The notes beneath the pieces are model-generated. The model made no database searches. It worked only from the letters and a program-made list of their open reading frames with translations, and was not told the origin of the DNA. The translations under genes were made by a program, and so were the position numbers. From positions 124,001 to 188,000 of the forward strand of contig JAIYCR010000082.1 in NCBI GenBank assembly GCA_027487905.1: 64,000 nucleotides of DNA, read 5' to 3'. This document shows positions 1 to 8,398 of the stretch, piece by piece. The stretch is from Rubrivivax sp. Lineage in GTDB: Bacteria; Pseudomonadota; Gammaproteobacteria; Burkholderiales; Burkholderiaceae_C. Position 1 is the stretch's first letter, and each line of letters starts with the position of its first letter.

Positions 1-50
1 GACCGGTAGTCCCTCCCTCCACCCCGAAACCCCCAGCCACAGGACTGCCC

Positions 51-842
51 GTGAAGAACATCCGCGTCGAGATCAGCGACCGCATCGCCGTCGTCACGCT
101 GTCACGCCCGCCGGTGAACGCGCTGGACGCCGCCACCTTCCGCGAGATCACCCTCGCCTTCCGTTCGCTCGGCCAGTCCCGCGAGGCCAGCGTGGCCATC
201 CTCACCGCCGAAGGCGATCGGCTCTTCTGTGCCGGCGTGGACCTGAAGGACTCGGCCCGGCGCCATGCCCGCGAACTGATCGCCGACGACACGACGGTGG
301 ACCTGCTCGACCCCGGCGCCCTGCCCCGGGACTGCTTCAACGCGGTGCTCGACTGCCCGCTGCCGGTGATCGCGGCCGTCAACGGCATGGCCATCGGCGC
401 GGGCGTGGCACTGGTGGCCAGCTGCGACATCATCGTCGCCTCCACCACCGCCCAGTTCTCGGTGCCGGAGATCAAGGCCGGCGTGCTGGGCGGTGCGCGC
501 CACCTGCAGCGCCTGGTCGGCCCGTTCAAGACCCGCAAGATGTTCTTCACCGGCGAGCCGGTCGACGCGCACGAGTTCCACCGCCTGGGCGCGGTCGAAG
601 CCGTGGTTCCGCCCGCCGAGCTGATGCCCACCGCCCGCGCGCTGGCCACCCAGATCGCCGCGATGAGCCCCATCGGCCTGCGACTGGGCAAGGAGTCGAT
701 GAACCGGGCGGAGTCCGAGTCGCTCAAGGACGGCTACCGCATCGAGCAGGACTACACCGGCCGGGTGACGCGATACGCCGATTCGGCCGAGGCCCGCGAA
801 GCCCTGCAGCAGCGCCGGCCCCCGGTCTGGACCTGGAAGTGA
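51..842 (+). CDS. Enoyl-CoA hydratase/isomerase family protein
   Basis: Crotonase-fold protein of 263 residues, the usual length for a single-domain enoyl-CoA hydratase. The oxyanion-hole segment FCAGVDL lies near residues 59-65 and the second one, NGMAIGAGVA, near 111-120. Helix residues PEIKAGVLGGAR near 139-150 keep one active-site-type Glu (about E140), but the second Glu of classical hydratases is not obvious, so isomerase or other crotonase chemistry is possible. The start is GTG with an AGGA about 8 nt upstream. It reads rightward just ahead of the MFS gene, 31 bp away, and is probably cotranscribed with it. The catabolic context favours acyl-CoA beta-oxidation; the substrate is unknown. 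Confidence 0.85.
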   Translation: MKNIRVEISDRIAVVTLSRPPVNALDAATFREITLAFRSLGQSREASVAILTAEGDRLFCAGVDLKDSARRHARELIADDTTVDLLDPGALPRDCFNAVLDCPLPVIAAVNGMAIGAGVALVASCDIIVASTTAQFSVPEIKAGVLGGARHLQRLVGPFKTRKMFFTGEPVDAHEFHRLGAVEAVVPPAELMPTARALATQIAAMSPIGLRLGKESMNRAESESLKDGYRIEQDYTGRVTRYADSAEAREALQQRRPPVWTWK

Positions 843-873
843 AGCGCAGGCGCTGCCTGCACGGACGGCTGCA

Positions 874-2154
874 TTGAGCACGCCGGGCGCATCGACCTTC
901 GCACCCCTGCGCCACCCGGCCTACCTGAGGCTGTGGCTGGGTGCGCTGTGCCTGAACCTGGGCCTGTGGATGCAGGTGGTGACGGCCGGCTGGCTGATGG
1001 TGTCGCTCGGTGGCACGCCCTTCGAGGTCGGCCTCATCCAGACCGCCGCCGCGCTGCCGGCCTTCCTGCTGGCCGTGCCCGGCGGTGTCGTGGCCGATCT
1101 GGTCGAGCGACGCCGCTACCTGATGATGACCCAGGCCGCGCTGGCGCTGGTGGCCGTGATGACCACCGGCCTGTCCCTGAGCGGAGCGATCGGCCCGGGA
1201 TGGTTGCTGCTGCTGACCTTCGCCTACGGACTGGGCTATGCACTGCAGGGCCCGGCCTGGTTCACCGCGCAGCAGGATGTGCTGCCACCCGAGGCCCGGC
1301 TGGCGGCGCTGAGCCTGGGTGCGGTGTCCTACAGCAGCGCCCGGGCCATCGGCCCGGCGCTGGCCGGAGGGTTGATGCTGCTGAGCAGCCCGACCGTGGT
1401 CTTCGGCTCGGTGATCGTGCTCGGGCTGCTGTCGCTGGTGCTGCTGTGGCAGTCGCAGCCGCTGCCACCGCACCGCGAGGCCGGCGCGGCGGTGGAAGGT
1501 TTCGGTGCCGCGACGGTCACCACGCTGCGCTACGCCCGCCACGACCGGCCGGTTCAGCACCAGCTGCTGCGAACCCTGCTCTTCATCGTTCCGGGTGCCG
1601 CCCTGTGGGCGCTGCTGCCGCTGGTGGCGCAGGACGGCGGGGCGCTCGCGGCGGGCCGCTACGGACTGCTGCTGGGCAGCCTCGGGCTGGGCGCGGTGAT
1701 CGGCGGCCTGAGCCTCACGGCGGTCCATGCCCGGCTGAGCGCGCGCCGCATCGAGCTCGTGGGCACGGCGATGTTCCTGGCCGCCACGGCCGCGGGCACG
1801 GTGGCCTGCCCGACCTGGCTGCTGCTGCCCTTGTGCGTGGCCGGTGGCATCGGGTGGGCCTGGGTGGGCACGCTGGGCGTGACCGCCCTTCAGATGCAGG
1901 CGGCACCCCACCTGCGGGCCCGCGCGCTGGGCCTGTACCTGATCGCCTTCCAGGGCTCGATGGCCGCAGGCGGTGCCCTGTGGGGCCAGCTGGCCGACTG
2001 GATGGGGCTGAACGCAGCGCTGGCGCTGGCGATCGCAGGCCTGGTCGCGGGCATGCAGCTCACCGGCAGGCTGCCGTGGCCCTCCGCCTGGCAGAGCCGC
2101 CGCGGCAGCCGGACACCTGACGAACCCGAGGTGCCGCCGCAGGCCAGGCCCTAG
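874..2154 (+). CDS. MFS transporter (MFS_3 / EntS-like)
   Basis: A 426-residue, very hydrophobic inner-membrane protein with about 12 predicted helices. It resembles the MFS_3 group of efflux-type transporters: the N terminus FAPLRHPAYLRLW is typical, and the loop between helices 2 and 3 carries the basic stretch ADLVERRRY. The start is TTG, chosen because no ATG occurs until deep inside helix 1. A GCAGGC-gct-GCCTGC hairpin (846-860) lies just before it. Its 3' end overlaps the convergent SDR gene by 4 bp. Because it sits beside CoA-ester catabolic genes, it may move a substrate or intermediate of that pathway; this is inference. Confidence 0.85.
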   Translation: MSTPGASTFAPLRHPAYLRLWLGALCLNLGLWMQVVTAGWLMVSLGGTPFEVGLIQTAAALPAFLLAVPGGVVADLVERRRYLMMTQAALALVAVMTTGLSLSGAIGPGWLLLLTFAYGLGYALQGPAWFTAQQDVLPPEARLAALSLGAVSYSSARAIGPALAGGLMLLSSPTVVFGSVIVLGLLSLVLLWQSQPLPPHREAGAAVEGFGAATVTTLRYARHDRPVQHQLLRTLLFIVPGAALWALLPLVAQDGGALAAGRYGLLLGSLGLGAVIGGLSLTAVHARLSARRIELVGTAMFLAATAAGTVACPTWLLLPLCVAGGIGWAWVGTLGVTALQMQAAPHLRARALGLYLIAFQGSMAAGGALWGQLADWMGLNAALALAIAGLVAGMQLTGRLPWPSAWQSRRGSRTPDEPEVPPQARP

Positions 2155-2909
2155 CGGGCTGCTGCCGCAGCGGTGCCTGGAAGGTCGGGCACGGGCCGCC
2201 GGCCCGCCAGCGTGAAGACCGGCTCGCTGGCAGGCTCGCGCAGGCTGAGGATGTCCGCCACCGTGCGGCCGACGTGCGCATCGTCGATGACCGGCGCCCT
2301 GCCCGTGGAACGCTGCCGATGCCCCAGCACCAGCCCGCGCAGCAGCAACTCGTGCACCCGAACGCCGCGGCCCTGGTTCTCCAGCGCCAGCTGGCGCACC
2401 AACTGGCGAAGCGCAGCCTGCACCATCGAGACGGCACCCAGGCCGGGCTGCACCGCGTCCGCCATGCCGCCTCCGATGACGAGGTAGGTCGAGCCCGGGG
2501 CCAGCCGGGGAATGAAGGTCTGGGCCGCCACCAGGTGCGGCAGCAGGTCGGCCTGGAAGGTCGCCATCACCTGACGGGGGTCTGAGCTCGTGATCGCCAT
2601 CGGGCTCACCGGGCCGTTGACGCTCGTGACCACGGCATCGAAGCCGCCGAAGGTCTGGTGGAGCGCGTCGGCCAGGCTCGTCGCCGATGCAGCGTCGGCC
2701 ACGCTGCCCACCCGCCAGGGCAGTTCGCCCACGGGCTGCCAGCGCTGCTGCAAGGCCTGCAAGCGCGCTTGACTGCGGCCCACGGCCACGACCTGCCAGC
2801 CCGAGCGCAGCAGCTCCCCGGCAATGGCGCTGCCGACCTCGCCGCCGGCACCGATGACGAGCGCCCGCCCGGCGGATGCCCGCTCGCCGGACGCGGCGGC
2901 CGGGTTCAA
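2151..2909 (-). CDS. Divergent SDR family protein without the YxxxK motif
   Basis: Rossmann-fold short-chain dehydrogenase/reductase of 252 residues. The nucleotide-binding motif GAGGEVGSAIA is near the N terminus. The usual NAG segment is replaced by TSVNGP, and the catalytic Tyr-x3-Lys is absent where expected: the strand VIGGGMADA is followed by LGAVSMVQAALRQ. It may bind NAD(P)H but is unlikely to use normal SDR catalysis. The TTG start at 2909 overlaps the stop of the upstream hydratase gene (TTGA), which implies translational coupling and makes this the last gene of the long leftward operon. The function is unknown. Confidence 0.75.
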   Translation of the reverse strand: MNPAAASGERASAGRALVIGAGGEVGSAIAGELLRSGWQVVAVGRSQARLQALQQRWQPVGELPWRVGSVADAASATSLADALHQTFGGFDAVVTSVNGPVSPMAITSSDPRQVMATFQADLLPHLVAAQTFIPRLAPGSTYLVIGGGMADAVQPGLGAVSMVQAALRQLVRQLALENQGRGVRVHELLLRGLVLGHRQRSTGRAPVIDDAHVGRTVADILSLREPASEPVFTLAGRRPVPDLPGTAAAAAR

Positions 2910-3736
2910 GCGGCGCTCGGATCCGGCTTGGCCGGCACCATCTCCGCCAGGCCGGCGATGGTGGCCTGTCCGCAGGTGGCCCAGGCATTGGCATGGCCCA
3001 GCGAATGCACGTCGAAGACGGCCTGCAGCGCGTTGTACTGGCCCATCGCGTCCAGCGTCTGGTTGACCGCACGCTTGGCCATCTGCAGCGGGTGTGGGTG
3101 CATCTGGGCGATCTGGCTGGCCAGCGCCAGCGTGGCGCTTTCCAGCTCGTCCAGCGGCACCACGCGGTTGACCATGCCCAGGCGATGCGCCTCCTGGGCG
3201 TCGATGAAGCCGGCGGTGAACAGCAGCTCCTTGGCCTTGCGGGCGCCGAGCTCCCAGGTGTGCCCGTGGTACTCGACGCCGCCGCAACCCATGCGCACCA
3301 CCGGATCGCTGAAGCGGGCGTTGTCGGCCGCGACGATCAGGTCCATCGGCCACACCAGCATCAGGCCGGCGGCGATGCAGGCGCCCTGCACCGACGCGAT
3401 GGTCGGCTTGGGCAGGTCGCGCCACTTGCGGGCATAGCCGAGGAAGTGCTTCTTCTCCCAGTTGTACATCTTCAGCAAGCCGGTGCGCTCGACGTCGTCG
3501 AACATCGACTTCCACGGCTCGTAGGTCAGCACCTCGGGCGAGATGTCATGGCCGGCGGAGAAGTGCTTGCCGGCCGCGCGCAGCACGATGACCCGCACCG
3601 CGTCATCGTCGTTGGCCCGATCGAAGGCCTGGTCGAGTTCCTGCAGCAGCGGCGGGTTCTGCGCATTGCGCTGATCCGGGCGGTTCAGCGTGATGATGGC
3701 GACGCGGTCGCGCACCTCGTAGAGGACGATGGACAT
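2906..3736 (-). CDS. Enoyl-CoA hydratase/isomerase family protein
   Basis: Crotonase-family protein of 276 residues. The first oxyanion segment FSAGHDIS is near residue 58 and the second, QGACIAAGLMLVW, near 120. The active-site helix RMGCGGVEYHGHTWELG departs from the classical two-Glu arrangement, so the exact reaction cannot be assigned. Towards the C terminus SLGHANAWA is a histidine-containing stretch seen in this subfamily. It starts at ATG with a GGAGAA about 5 nt upstream. The stop overlaps the start of the degenerate SDR. Likely acyl-CoA catabolism, within the operon that reads down from 13355. Confidence 0.85.
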   Translation of the reverse strand: MSIVLYEVRDRVAIITLNRPDQRNAQNPPLLQELDQAFDRANDDDAVRVIVLRAAGKHFSAGHDISPEVLTYEPWKSMFDDVERTGLLKMYNWEKKHFLGYARKWRDLPKPTIASVQGACIAAGLMLVWPMDLIVAADNARFSDPVVRMGCGGVEYHGHTWELGARKAKELLFTAGFIDAQEAHRLGMVNRVVPLDELESATLALASQIAQMHPHPLQMAKRAVNQTLDAMGQYNALQAVFDVHSLGHANAWATCGQATIAGLAEMVPAKPDPSAA

Positions 3737-3772
3737 GGGTTTCTCCTGGGAAGCGTCGGCGGGTGTTGCGGG

Positions 3773-4696
3773 TCAGCGGACGAAGGCGGGGGCCGCTTCG
3801 GCGAGGGGCGGCGCGTGGCGGCGCACGAAGTCGAGCAGCGCGTGGTTGAAGGCATCGTTGCGGTCGCCGGCCACCATGTGGCCGGCGCCCTCGACCTCAC
3901 CGATCTCCAGGTGAGGCATCTGCGCGCGCAGGGCCTGAACGCCGGCTTCGCTGACGACGTCGCTCTGCCGTCCGCGCATCAGCAGCGCCGGCACCCGAAC
4001 CTTCGGTGCGGCGTCGCTCATTCGGCGGCGGATCTCCTGCAGCCGCGCCTGGCGGCGTTGTGCGTCGGCGTCGATGAAGCGCGGGTCCCAGTGCCAGCGC
4101 CAGCGGTCGTCGGCACCACGCCGCAGGTTCCGCGCCAGGCCCTGCGGATCGCGCGGACGGGGGCGCTCGGGGTTGTAGGCAGCCACGGCGTCGGCCGCCT
4201 CGTCCAGCGAGGCGAAACCTTCGGGGCGTGCGGTCATGAAGGCCACGATGCGCGCGACCCCCTCGTCTTCCAGGCGGGGGACCACATCGACCAGCACGAG
4301 TGCCTGCAGCCGCACCTGGCCCTCGCCTTGGGCCACGAGCGCGGTGTGGCCGCCCATGGACGCACCGACCACCACCGGCAAGGGGCCGCCCGTGCCCGTC
4401 AGCGCCTCGACGACGCAGCGCAGGTCCCCGGTGAGCGCATCCACGCCGTAGTCGGCATCCGCGGGCCAGCCGGAGTCGCCGTGGCCGCGCGCGTCCAGCG
4501 CGATGGCACGCCAGCCCTGGGCGGCCAGTTCCACGAGCGCCCTTCGCCACGCATGGCGGGTCTGTCCGCCACCGTGCAGCAGCAGCACCGGGCGACCGGC
4601 CGGCGGGCCGGCCACGTCGCCGACGAGGGGCACCCGCCCCAGGCCGATGAATTCGATGCGCTCGACCGTCGGGACCGGCGCAGCGGTGGGCGTCAT
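3773..4696 (-). CDS. Alpha/beta hydrolase
   Basis: Alpha/beta-hydrolase-fold protein of 307 residues. The oxyanion motif LLLHGGGQTRHAW is near residue 40, the nucleophile elbow GASMGG near 110 and the probable catalytic histidine in EGAGHMVAGD near 270. There is no signal peptide, so it should act in the cytoplasm. It lies between an acyl-CoA ligase and an enoyl-CoA hydratase in one leftward operon, so hydrolysis of an ester, lactone or C-C bond in a pathway intermediate is plausible. The family is too broad to give a substrate. Confidence 0.85.
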   Translation of the reverse strand: MTPTAAPVPTVERIEFIGLGRVPLVGDVAGPPAGRPVLLLHGGGQTRHAWRRALVELAAQGWRAIALDARGHGDSGWPADADYGVDALTGDLRCVVEALTGTGGPLPVVVGASMGGHTALVAQGEGQVRLQALVLVDVVPRLEDEGVARIVAFMTARPEGFASLDEAADAVAAYNPERPRPRDPQGLARNLRRGADDRWRWHWDPRFIDADAQRRQARLQEIRRRMSDAAPKVRVPALLMRGRQSDVVSEAGVQALRAQMPHLEIGEVEGAGHMVAGDRNDAFNHALLDFVRRHAPPLAEAAPAFVR

Positions 4697-4744
4697 CCCG
4701 GACGCCCGGCGGGCGCCTGGGTCAGTCGTGAGCGCAGCACGGGC

Positions 4745-6376
4745 TCAGCGCTTGTGGATCTTCAGCCCGGCGCGCTCCTGGTCCCAGGTGCCGGCGGTCA
4801 CGCCCTCGTCGCGCAGCTGGTGCTTGAGCACCCGGCCCACCGGGTTCTTGGGCAACTCGGGCCGGAACTCGATGTAGCGGGGCACCGCGAAATAGGGCAG
4901 CTGCTCGGCGCACCAGAGAAACAGCGTCGCCTCGTCAAGCGCTGCGCCCGGGCGCAGCTTGATGGTGAGCTTGAGCTCGTCCTCGCTCAGGTCGGACAGC
5001 ACCGCATGGGCCGCCACGTCCTCGACGGCCGGGTGGGTGCGCAACGCGGTCTCGACCTCCATGCTGGAGATGTTCTCGCCTTTCCGGCGGAGGTAGTCCT
5101 TCTTGCGGTCGACGAAATAGAAGTAGCCCGCCTCGTCGAACTTGCCGATGTCCCCGGTGTGGAACCACTGGTTGCGCATCAACTTGAGCGTGTCCTCGGG
5201 ACGCTTCCAATAGCCCTCGAACATCACGTGCGGCTGCCGCGGCCGCACGATGATCTCGCCCGGCGTGCCGTCCGGCAGTTCGTTGTCGTCGTCGTCGACG
5301 ATGCGCACGTCGAACCACTCGCAGCGCAGGCCCGAGCTGCCCGGCCGGGCCGGCGTGCCGAAAGGCAGGTGGGTGACCACCGCGCATTCGGTCAGGCCGA
5401 AGCCGCCGGACACCGTGTGGCGCACACCGAAGCGCTCGCGCCAGATCTCCATGACCGCCTCGGGGAAGGGCGCACCCCACACGGCCTGGAGCTTGCCGCG
5501 GTAGCGCAGCATGGCGTCGTTGTCATCGGCCCGGGCGATCAGCGTGAGCATGGTGCCCAGCAGCTGGCAGTCGGTGGCCTGCACCCGTTCGAGCTCGGGC
5601 CAGAAGTTGCTGACCGAGAAGCGGCTGTAGATCGCGACGCCGGCGCCCACCAGCATGTTGCACAGCACGGTGGAGGCCACCGCGTTGAAGTGGAACAGCG
5701 GCATCGGCGTCCAGGTCAGCGTGTCCTTCGTCCGGCCGGTCAAGGCCAGCATCTGGCGCGCCAGGTTGCAGGCGTAGTTGTGGCTCACCATGCAGCCCTT
5801 GGACAGGCCCGTCGTGCCGCCGGTGTAGATCAGCATGGCCAGATCGCCCGGCTTGACCGGCACCACGGGGTCGGACCCGTCCGGTGAGGCCAGTTCGGCC
5901 CACCGCAGCGACTGGCCACCGAAACTGGCCAGGCCCTCGGGCCGCTCGCCGCGGTAGACCAGCGTGCGCAGGGTCGGAAGGCCGGCGGCGACCTGCACCA
6001 CGCGTTCGGCGTAGTCGCTCTCGGCGATGATGAGCGCGGGCGCCGCATCTCCCGCCTGGTGGCGAAGGAATTCGCCCTTGTAGGCGGTGTTCACCGGCAC
6101 GCTGATGCCGCCCAGCGTGTTGATGGCCAGCCAGATGAAGACCGCCTCCGCGTGGTTGTCCAGCAGCGTGACGACCGTGTCGCCCTTCTTCACGCCCAGG
6201 GCCTTCAGGCCGTTGGCCAGACGGCAGACCTGCCCGTGGGCCTCGGCGTAGGTCGTCCGGGTTCCGGCATGCTCGAGGAAAAGGCGGCTGCCGAAGTCGC
6301 GCACGGCGCGTCGGAAGGCGTCGTTGATGGTGTCTTGCTGGCCGCAAGACCAGCCTGGGCGTTTGGAGGAATCCAT
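4745..6376 (-). CDS. AMP-dependent acyl-CoA synthetase/ligase
   Basis: ANL-superfamily adenylating enzyme of 543 residues, the normal family size. The P-loop LIYTGGTTGLSKG is at about 182-194, followed by FGLTECAV and the hinge region WFHTGDIGKFDEAGY and DYLRRKGENIS; the C-terminal LPKNPVGRVLKHQL holds the expected catalytic lysine. It should activate a carboxylic acid to its acyl-CoA through an acyl-AMP. The start ATG at 6376 was chosen because upstream in-frame sequence overlaps the next gene and resembles no family member. It is one of two ligases in the cluster, so more than one acid, or a side chain and a core, may be activated. Confidence 0.9.
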   Translation of the reverse strand: MDSSKRPGWSCGQQDTINDAFRRAVRDFGSRLFLEHAGTRTTYAEAHGQVCRLANGLKALGVKKGDTVVTLLDNHAEAVFIWLAINTLGGISVPVNTAYKGEFLRHQAGDAAPALIIAESDYAERVVQVAAGLPTLRTLVYRGERPEGLASFGGQSLRWAELASPDGSDPVVPVKPGDLAMLIYTGGTTGLSKGCMVSHNYACNLARQMLALTGRTKDTLTWTPMPLFHFNAVASTVLCNMLVGAGVAIYSRFSVSNFWPELERVQATDCQLLGTMLTLIARADDNDAMLRYRGKLQAVWGAPFPEAVMEIWRERFGVRHTVSGGFGLTECAVVTHLPFGTPARPGSSGLRCEWFDVRIVDDDDNELPDGTPGEIIVRPRQPHVMFEGYWKRPEDTLKLMRNQWFHTGDIGKFDEAGYFYFVDRKKDYLRRKGENISSMEVETALRTHPAVEDVAAHAVLSDLSEDELKLTIKLRPGAALDEATLFLWCAEQLPYFAVPRYIEFRPELPKNPVGRVLKHQLRDEGVTAGTWDQERAGLKIHKR

Positions 6377-6402
6377 GGAGAAAGGCAAGCTGGGTAGGAC
6401 GT

Positions 6403-7206
6403 TCAGTAGCGGGCCAGCAGTTCGGCCATCCCCGGCGAGGGCTGGCGGCGAGCCGGGTTGTAGAAGGGCGACAGCACCTGCAGCAGCCGCTTGAGCGTGG
6501 CCTTCTTCACCTTGCCGCGGTAGGCGGCGAGCCGCGCTTCGGAAGCCTGCAGTTCCTCGGGCGTCATGCCCTGGCGGTCCTGGGCGATCATCGCGGCGGC
6601 CACCTTGCGGGTGTGCCCGCCGATGTGCTTCATCGCGCAGACGAGGCCGTAGATGCGGTAGGCCCAGGCGAAGGGCCCGCTGCCGTAGAGGGTCTTGTAC
6701 AGGCGCCAGCAGGTCTCGCGGTGCTCGAACTCCTCGGCCAGGTGCCAGCGCCACAGGTCGGCGGCGCGCGGGTCGGCACCCTCCAGGAATTCATCGAGTT
6801 CCTCGAAGAAGACCTCGGCCGCGGTGCAGCCCATGGCCTCGAAACCTTCGGAGTAGGCGATGTTGAAGCGAAGCGACTTCTCCTTGAGGAAGCGCTCGTA
6901 GTCGGCCTTGTAGGTGGCCTCCAGCGGCAGCATCACCTCGTAGCCGGACTTCACCAGGTGCTCGTTGTAGGCCAGGTGCATCTTGCAGTGCTGCACCTCC
7001 TGCTTGATGAAGGTCTCCATCTCCTTGTGCAGCGCGGTGTGCTTGGGGTCCAGCGCCTTCTTCGCCGCGATCATGACCTTCACCAGGTAGGGCTCGATGT
7101 GGGCCGGCACGGTGGAGAAGGCGTTGTAGCTCTGGGCGAACTCGCGGTTCGGGGCCCAGAAGATGGGCACCTGCGTGAAGTCCATCTTCGGCATGCGAAC
7201 TTTCAT
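6403..7206 (-). CDS. PF10118-type metal-dependent hydrolase family protein
   Basis: A 267-residue cytoplasmic protein that I recognise as the family annotated as predicted metal-dependent hydrolase (COG3687/PF10118). It is rich in helix and in potential metal ligands: an ExxH at about E70-H73 followed by H77 and H83, and a second ExxH at about E159-H162, with a further acidic helix (EVFFEELDEF) between them. Such a spacing resembles ferritin-like diiron proteins, so an oxygenase or hydrolase role are both open. It sits 26 bp from the acyl-CoA ligase and 12 bp from the epoxide hydrolase gene, inside the CoA catabolic operon. Confidence 0.75.
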   Translation of the reverse strand: MKVRMPKMDFTQVPIFWAPNREFAQSYNAFSTVPAHIEPYLVKVMIAAKKALDPKHTALHKEMETFIKQEVQHCKMHLAYNEHLVKSGYEVMLPLEATYKADYERFLKEKSLRFNIAYSEGFEAMGCTAAEVFFEELDEFLEGADPRAADLWRWHLAEEFEHRETCWRLYKTLYGSGPFAWAYRIYGLVCAMKHIGGHTRKVAAAMIAQDRQGMTPEELQASEARLAAYRGKVKKATLKRLLQVLSPFYNPARRQPSPGMAELLARY

Positions 7207-7218
7207 GGTCTGTCTCCT

Positions 7219-8373
7219 TCAGGTGGTGGGAAGGCTCCGCGCCCAATCGCGCAGATCCTGGACGAAGAACTCGGGGTTTTCCATCGCGGCGAAGTGCCCG
7301 CCGGAGGGCGCCTGCACCCAGCGGTCGATGCGGTAGGCCCGCTCGGCGCGGGCGCGCGGCGGTGCCGGCACCAGCGGGTCGTGGTAGTCGGTGTAGGCGG
7401 TGGAGGTTTCGCAGCGGGTGCCCGGCGGCAGCACCAGCATGCCTTCGGACACGAGACCGGCGTAGTACCACAGCGCGCTGGCGAAGCGGTCGGACATCGC
7501 GTAGAGCATCGCGTTGGTGATCAGGCGGTCGAGCGGGAAGACCTGCTCGAAGCTGCGCGTGCGCAGGTCGGCCCAGTCGTGGAAGCGCTCGAGGATCCAG
7601 GCCGCCTGTCCGAGCGGGTTGTCTGCTGCGGCCCAGGCGAGCGACTGCGGGCGCACGCGCTGCAGCGCGGAATAGGCACCCAGGCTCTGCTGGGCGGCCA
7701 TCGCCTGCTGCGCCCACTGGCCCTCGGCGGCATCGCGCGGCGGCTCGGCATGGCGCAGCGCCAGCAGGTTCAGGTGGATGGCCTGCACATGGCGGCCGTG
7801 GTCCAGGCCCAGCCAGGAGGTGACGATCGCGCCCCAGTCGCCGCCCTGCGCCAGGTAGCGGTCGTGGCCGAGCACCTCGGTCATCAGGCGGTTCCACAGC
7901 ACCGCGGTGGCGCGCTGGCCCAGGGGGCCGGCCGGCGCCGCGCTGAAGCCGTAGCCCGGCAGGCTGGGCATGACGAGTTCGAAGGCGTCCTCGGGGCGGC
8001 CGCCGAAGCGCGATGGGAAGGCCAGCGGCTCGATGACGTCCCAGAACTCCACCTGGGAACCCGGCCAGCCATGGGTGAGCAGCAAGGGCCGGGGGGCGGG
8101 CCCCTCGCCGCGAACGTGCAGGTAGTGGATGTCCTGGCCATCCAGCGTGGCGACGAATTGCGGGTGGCGGTTCAGACGCTCGACGGCGGCGCGCCAGTCC
8201 CATTGGTGGGCCCAGTGCCGCTGCACCTCGCGCAGGGTGTCGGCATCGCAGCCGTAGGTCCAGCCGGAGCCGGCCGGCGCCGGGGGCAGCCGGGTGGCGG
8301 CCACGCGGTCCAGCACGCGGCGCACTTCGCTTTCGGACCAGTCGACCTGGAAGGGGCGGTTCAAGGGGCTCAT
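7219..8373 (-). CDS. Epoxide hydrolase (EHN-type alpha/beta hydrolase)
   Basis: A 384-residue protein with the N-terminal EHN region (start to about 110, with FQVDWSESEVRRVLDR) found in microsomal-type epoxide hydrolases, followed by an alpha/beta-hydrolase domain. The oxyanion motif is HGWPGS, the nucleophile elbow GGDWGAIV (Asp) and the catalytic histidine lies in GGHFAAMENPE. It would open an epoxide to a diol by an aspartyl ester intermediate. The start ATG at 8373 opens with MSPLNRPF. An epoxide hydrolase among CoA-ester genes suggests that an epoxide or ring-opening intermediate occurs in the pathway; related proteins are also annotated more loosely. Confidence 0.85.
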   Translation of the reverse strand: MSPLNRPFQVDWSESEVRRVLDRVAATRLPPAPAGSGWTYGCDADTLREVQRHWAHQWDWRAAVERLNRHPQFVATLDGQDIHYLHVRGEGPAPRPLLLTHGWPGSQVEFWDVIEPLAFPSRFGGRPEDAFELVMPSLPGYGFSAAPAGPLGQRATAVLWNRLMTEVLGHDRYLAQGGDWGAIVTSWLGLDHGRHVQAIHLNLLALRHAEPPRDAAEGQWAQQAMAAQQSLGAYSALQRVRPQSLAWAAADNPLGQAAWILERFHDWADLRTRSFEQVFPLDRLITNAMLYAMSDRFASALWYYAGLVSEGMLVLPPGTRCETSTAYTDYHDPLVPAPPRARAERAYRIDRWVQAPSGGHFAAMENPEFFVQDLRDWARSLPTT

Positions 8374-8398
8374 CAGGGAAACTCCGGGGGCTTGAGGC

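Noticed and set aside
846-860. GCAGGC-gct-GCCTGC hairpin as a terminator after the first hydratase gene
   Set aside because: There is no T tract and the MFS start is only 13 bp downstream, so a terminator here is unlikely.
2876-5887. Very long open frame (over 1000 codons) on the plus strand
   Set aside because: It runs antisense to the hydratase, alpha/beta hydrolase and ligase genes. Its composition is low-complexity His/Arg/Gly-rich, as expected of a shadow frame in high-GC DNA.
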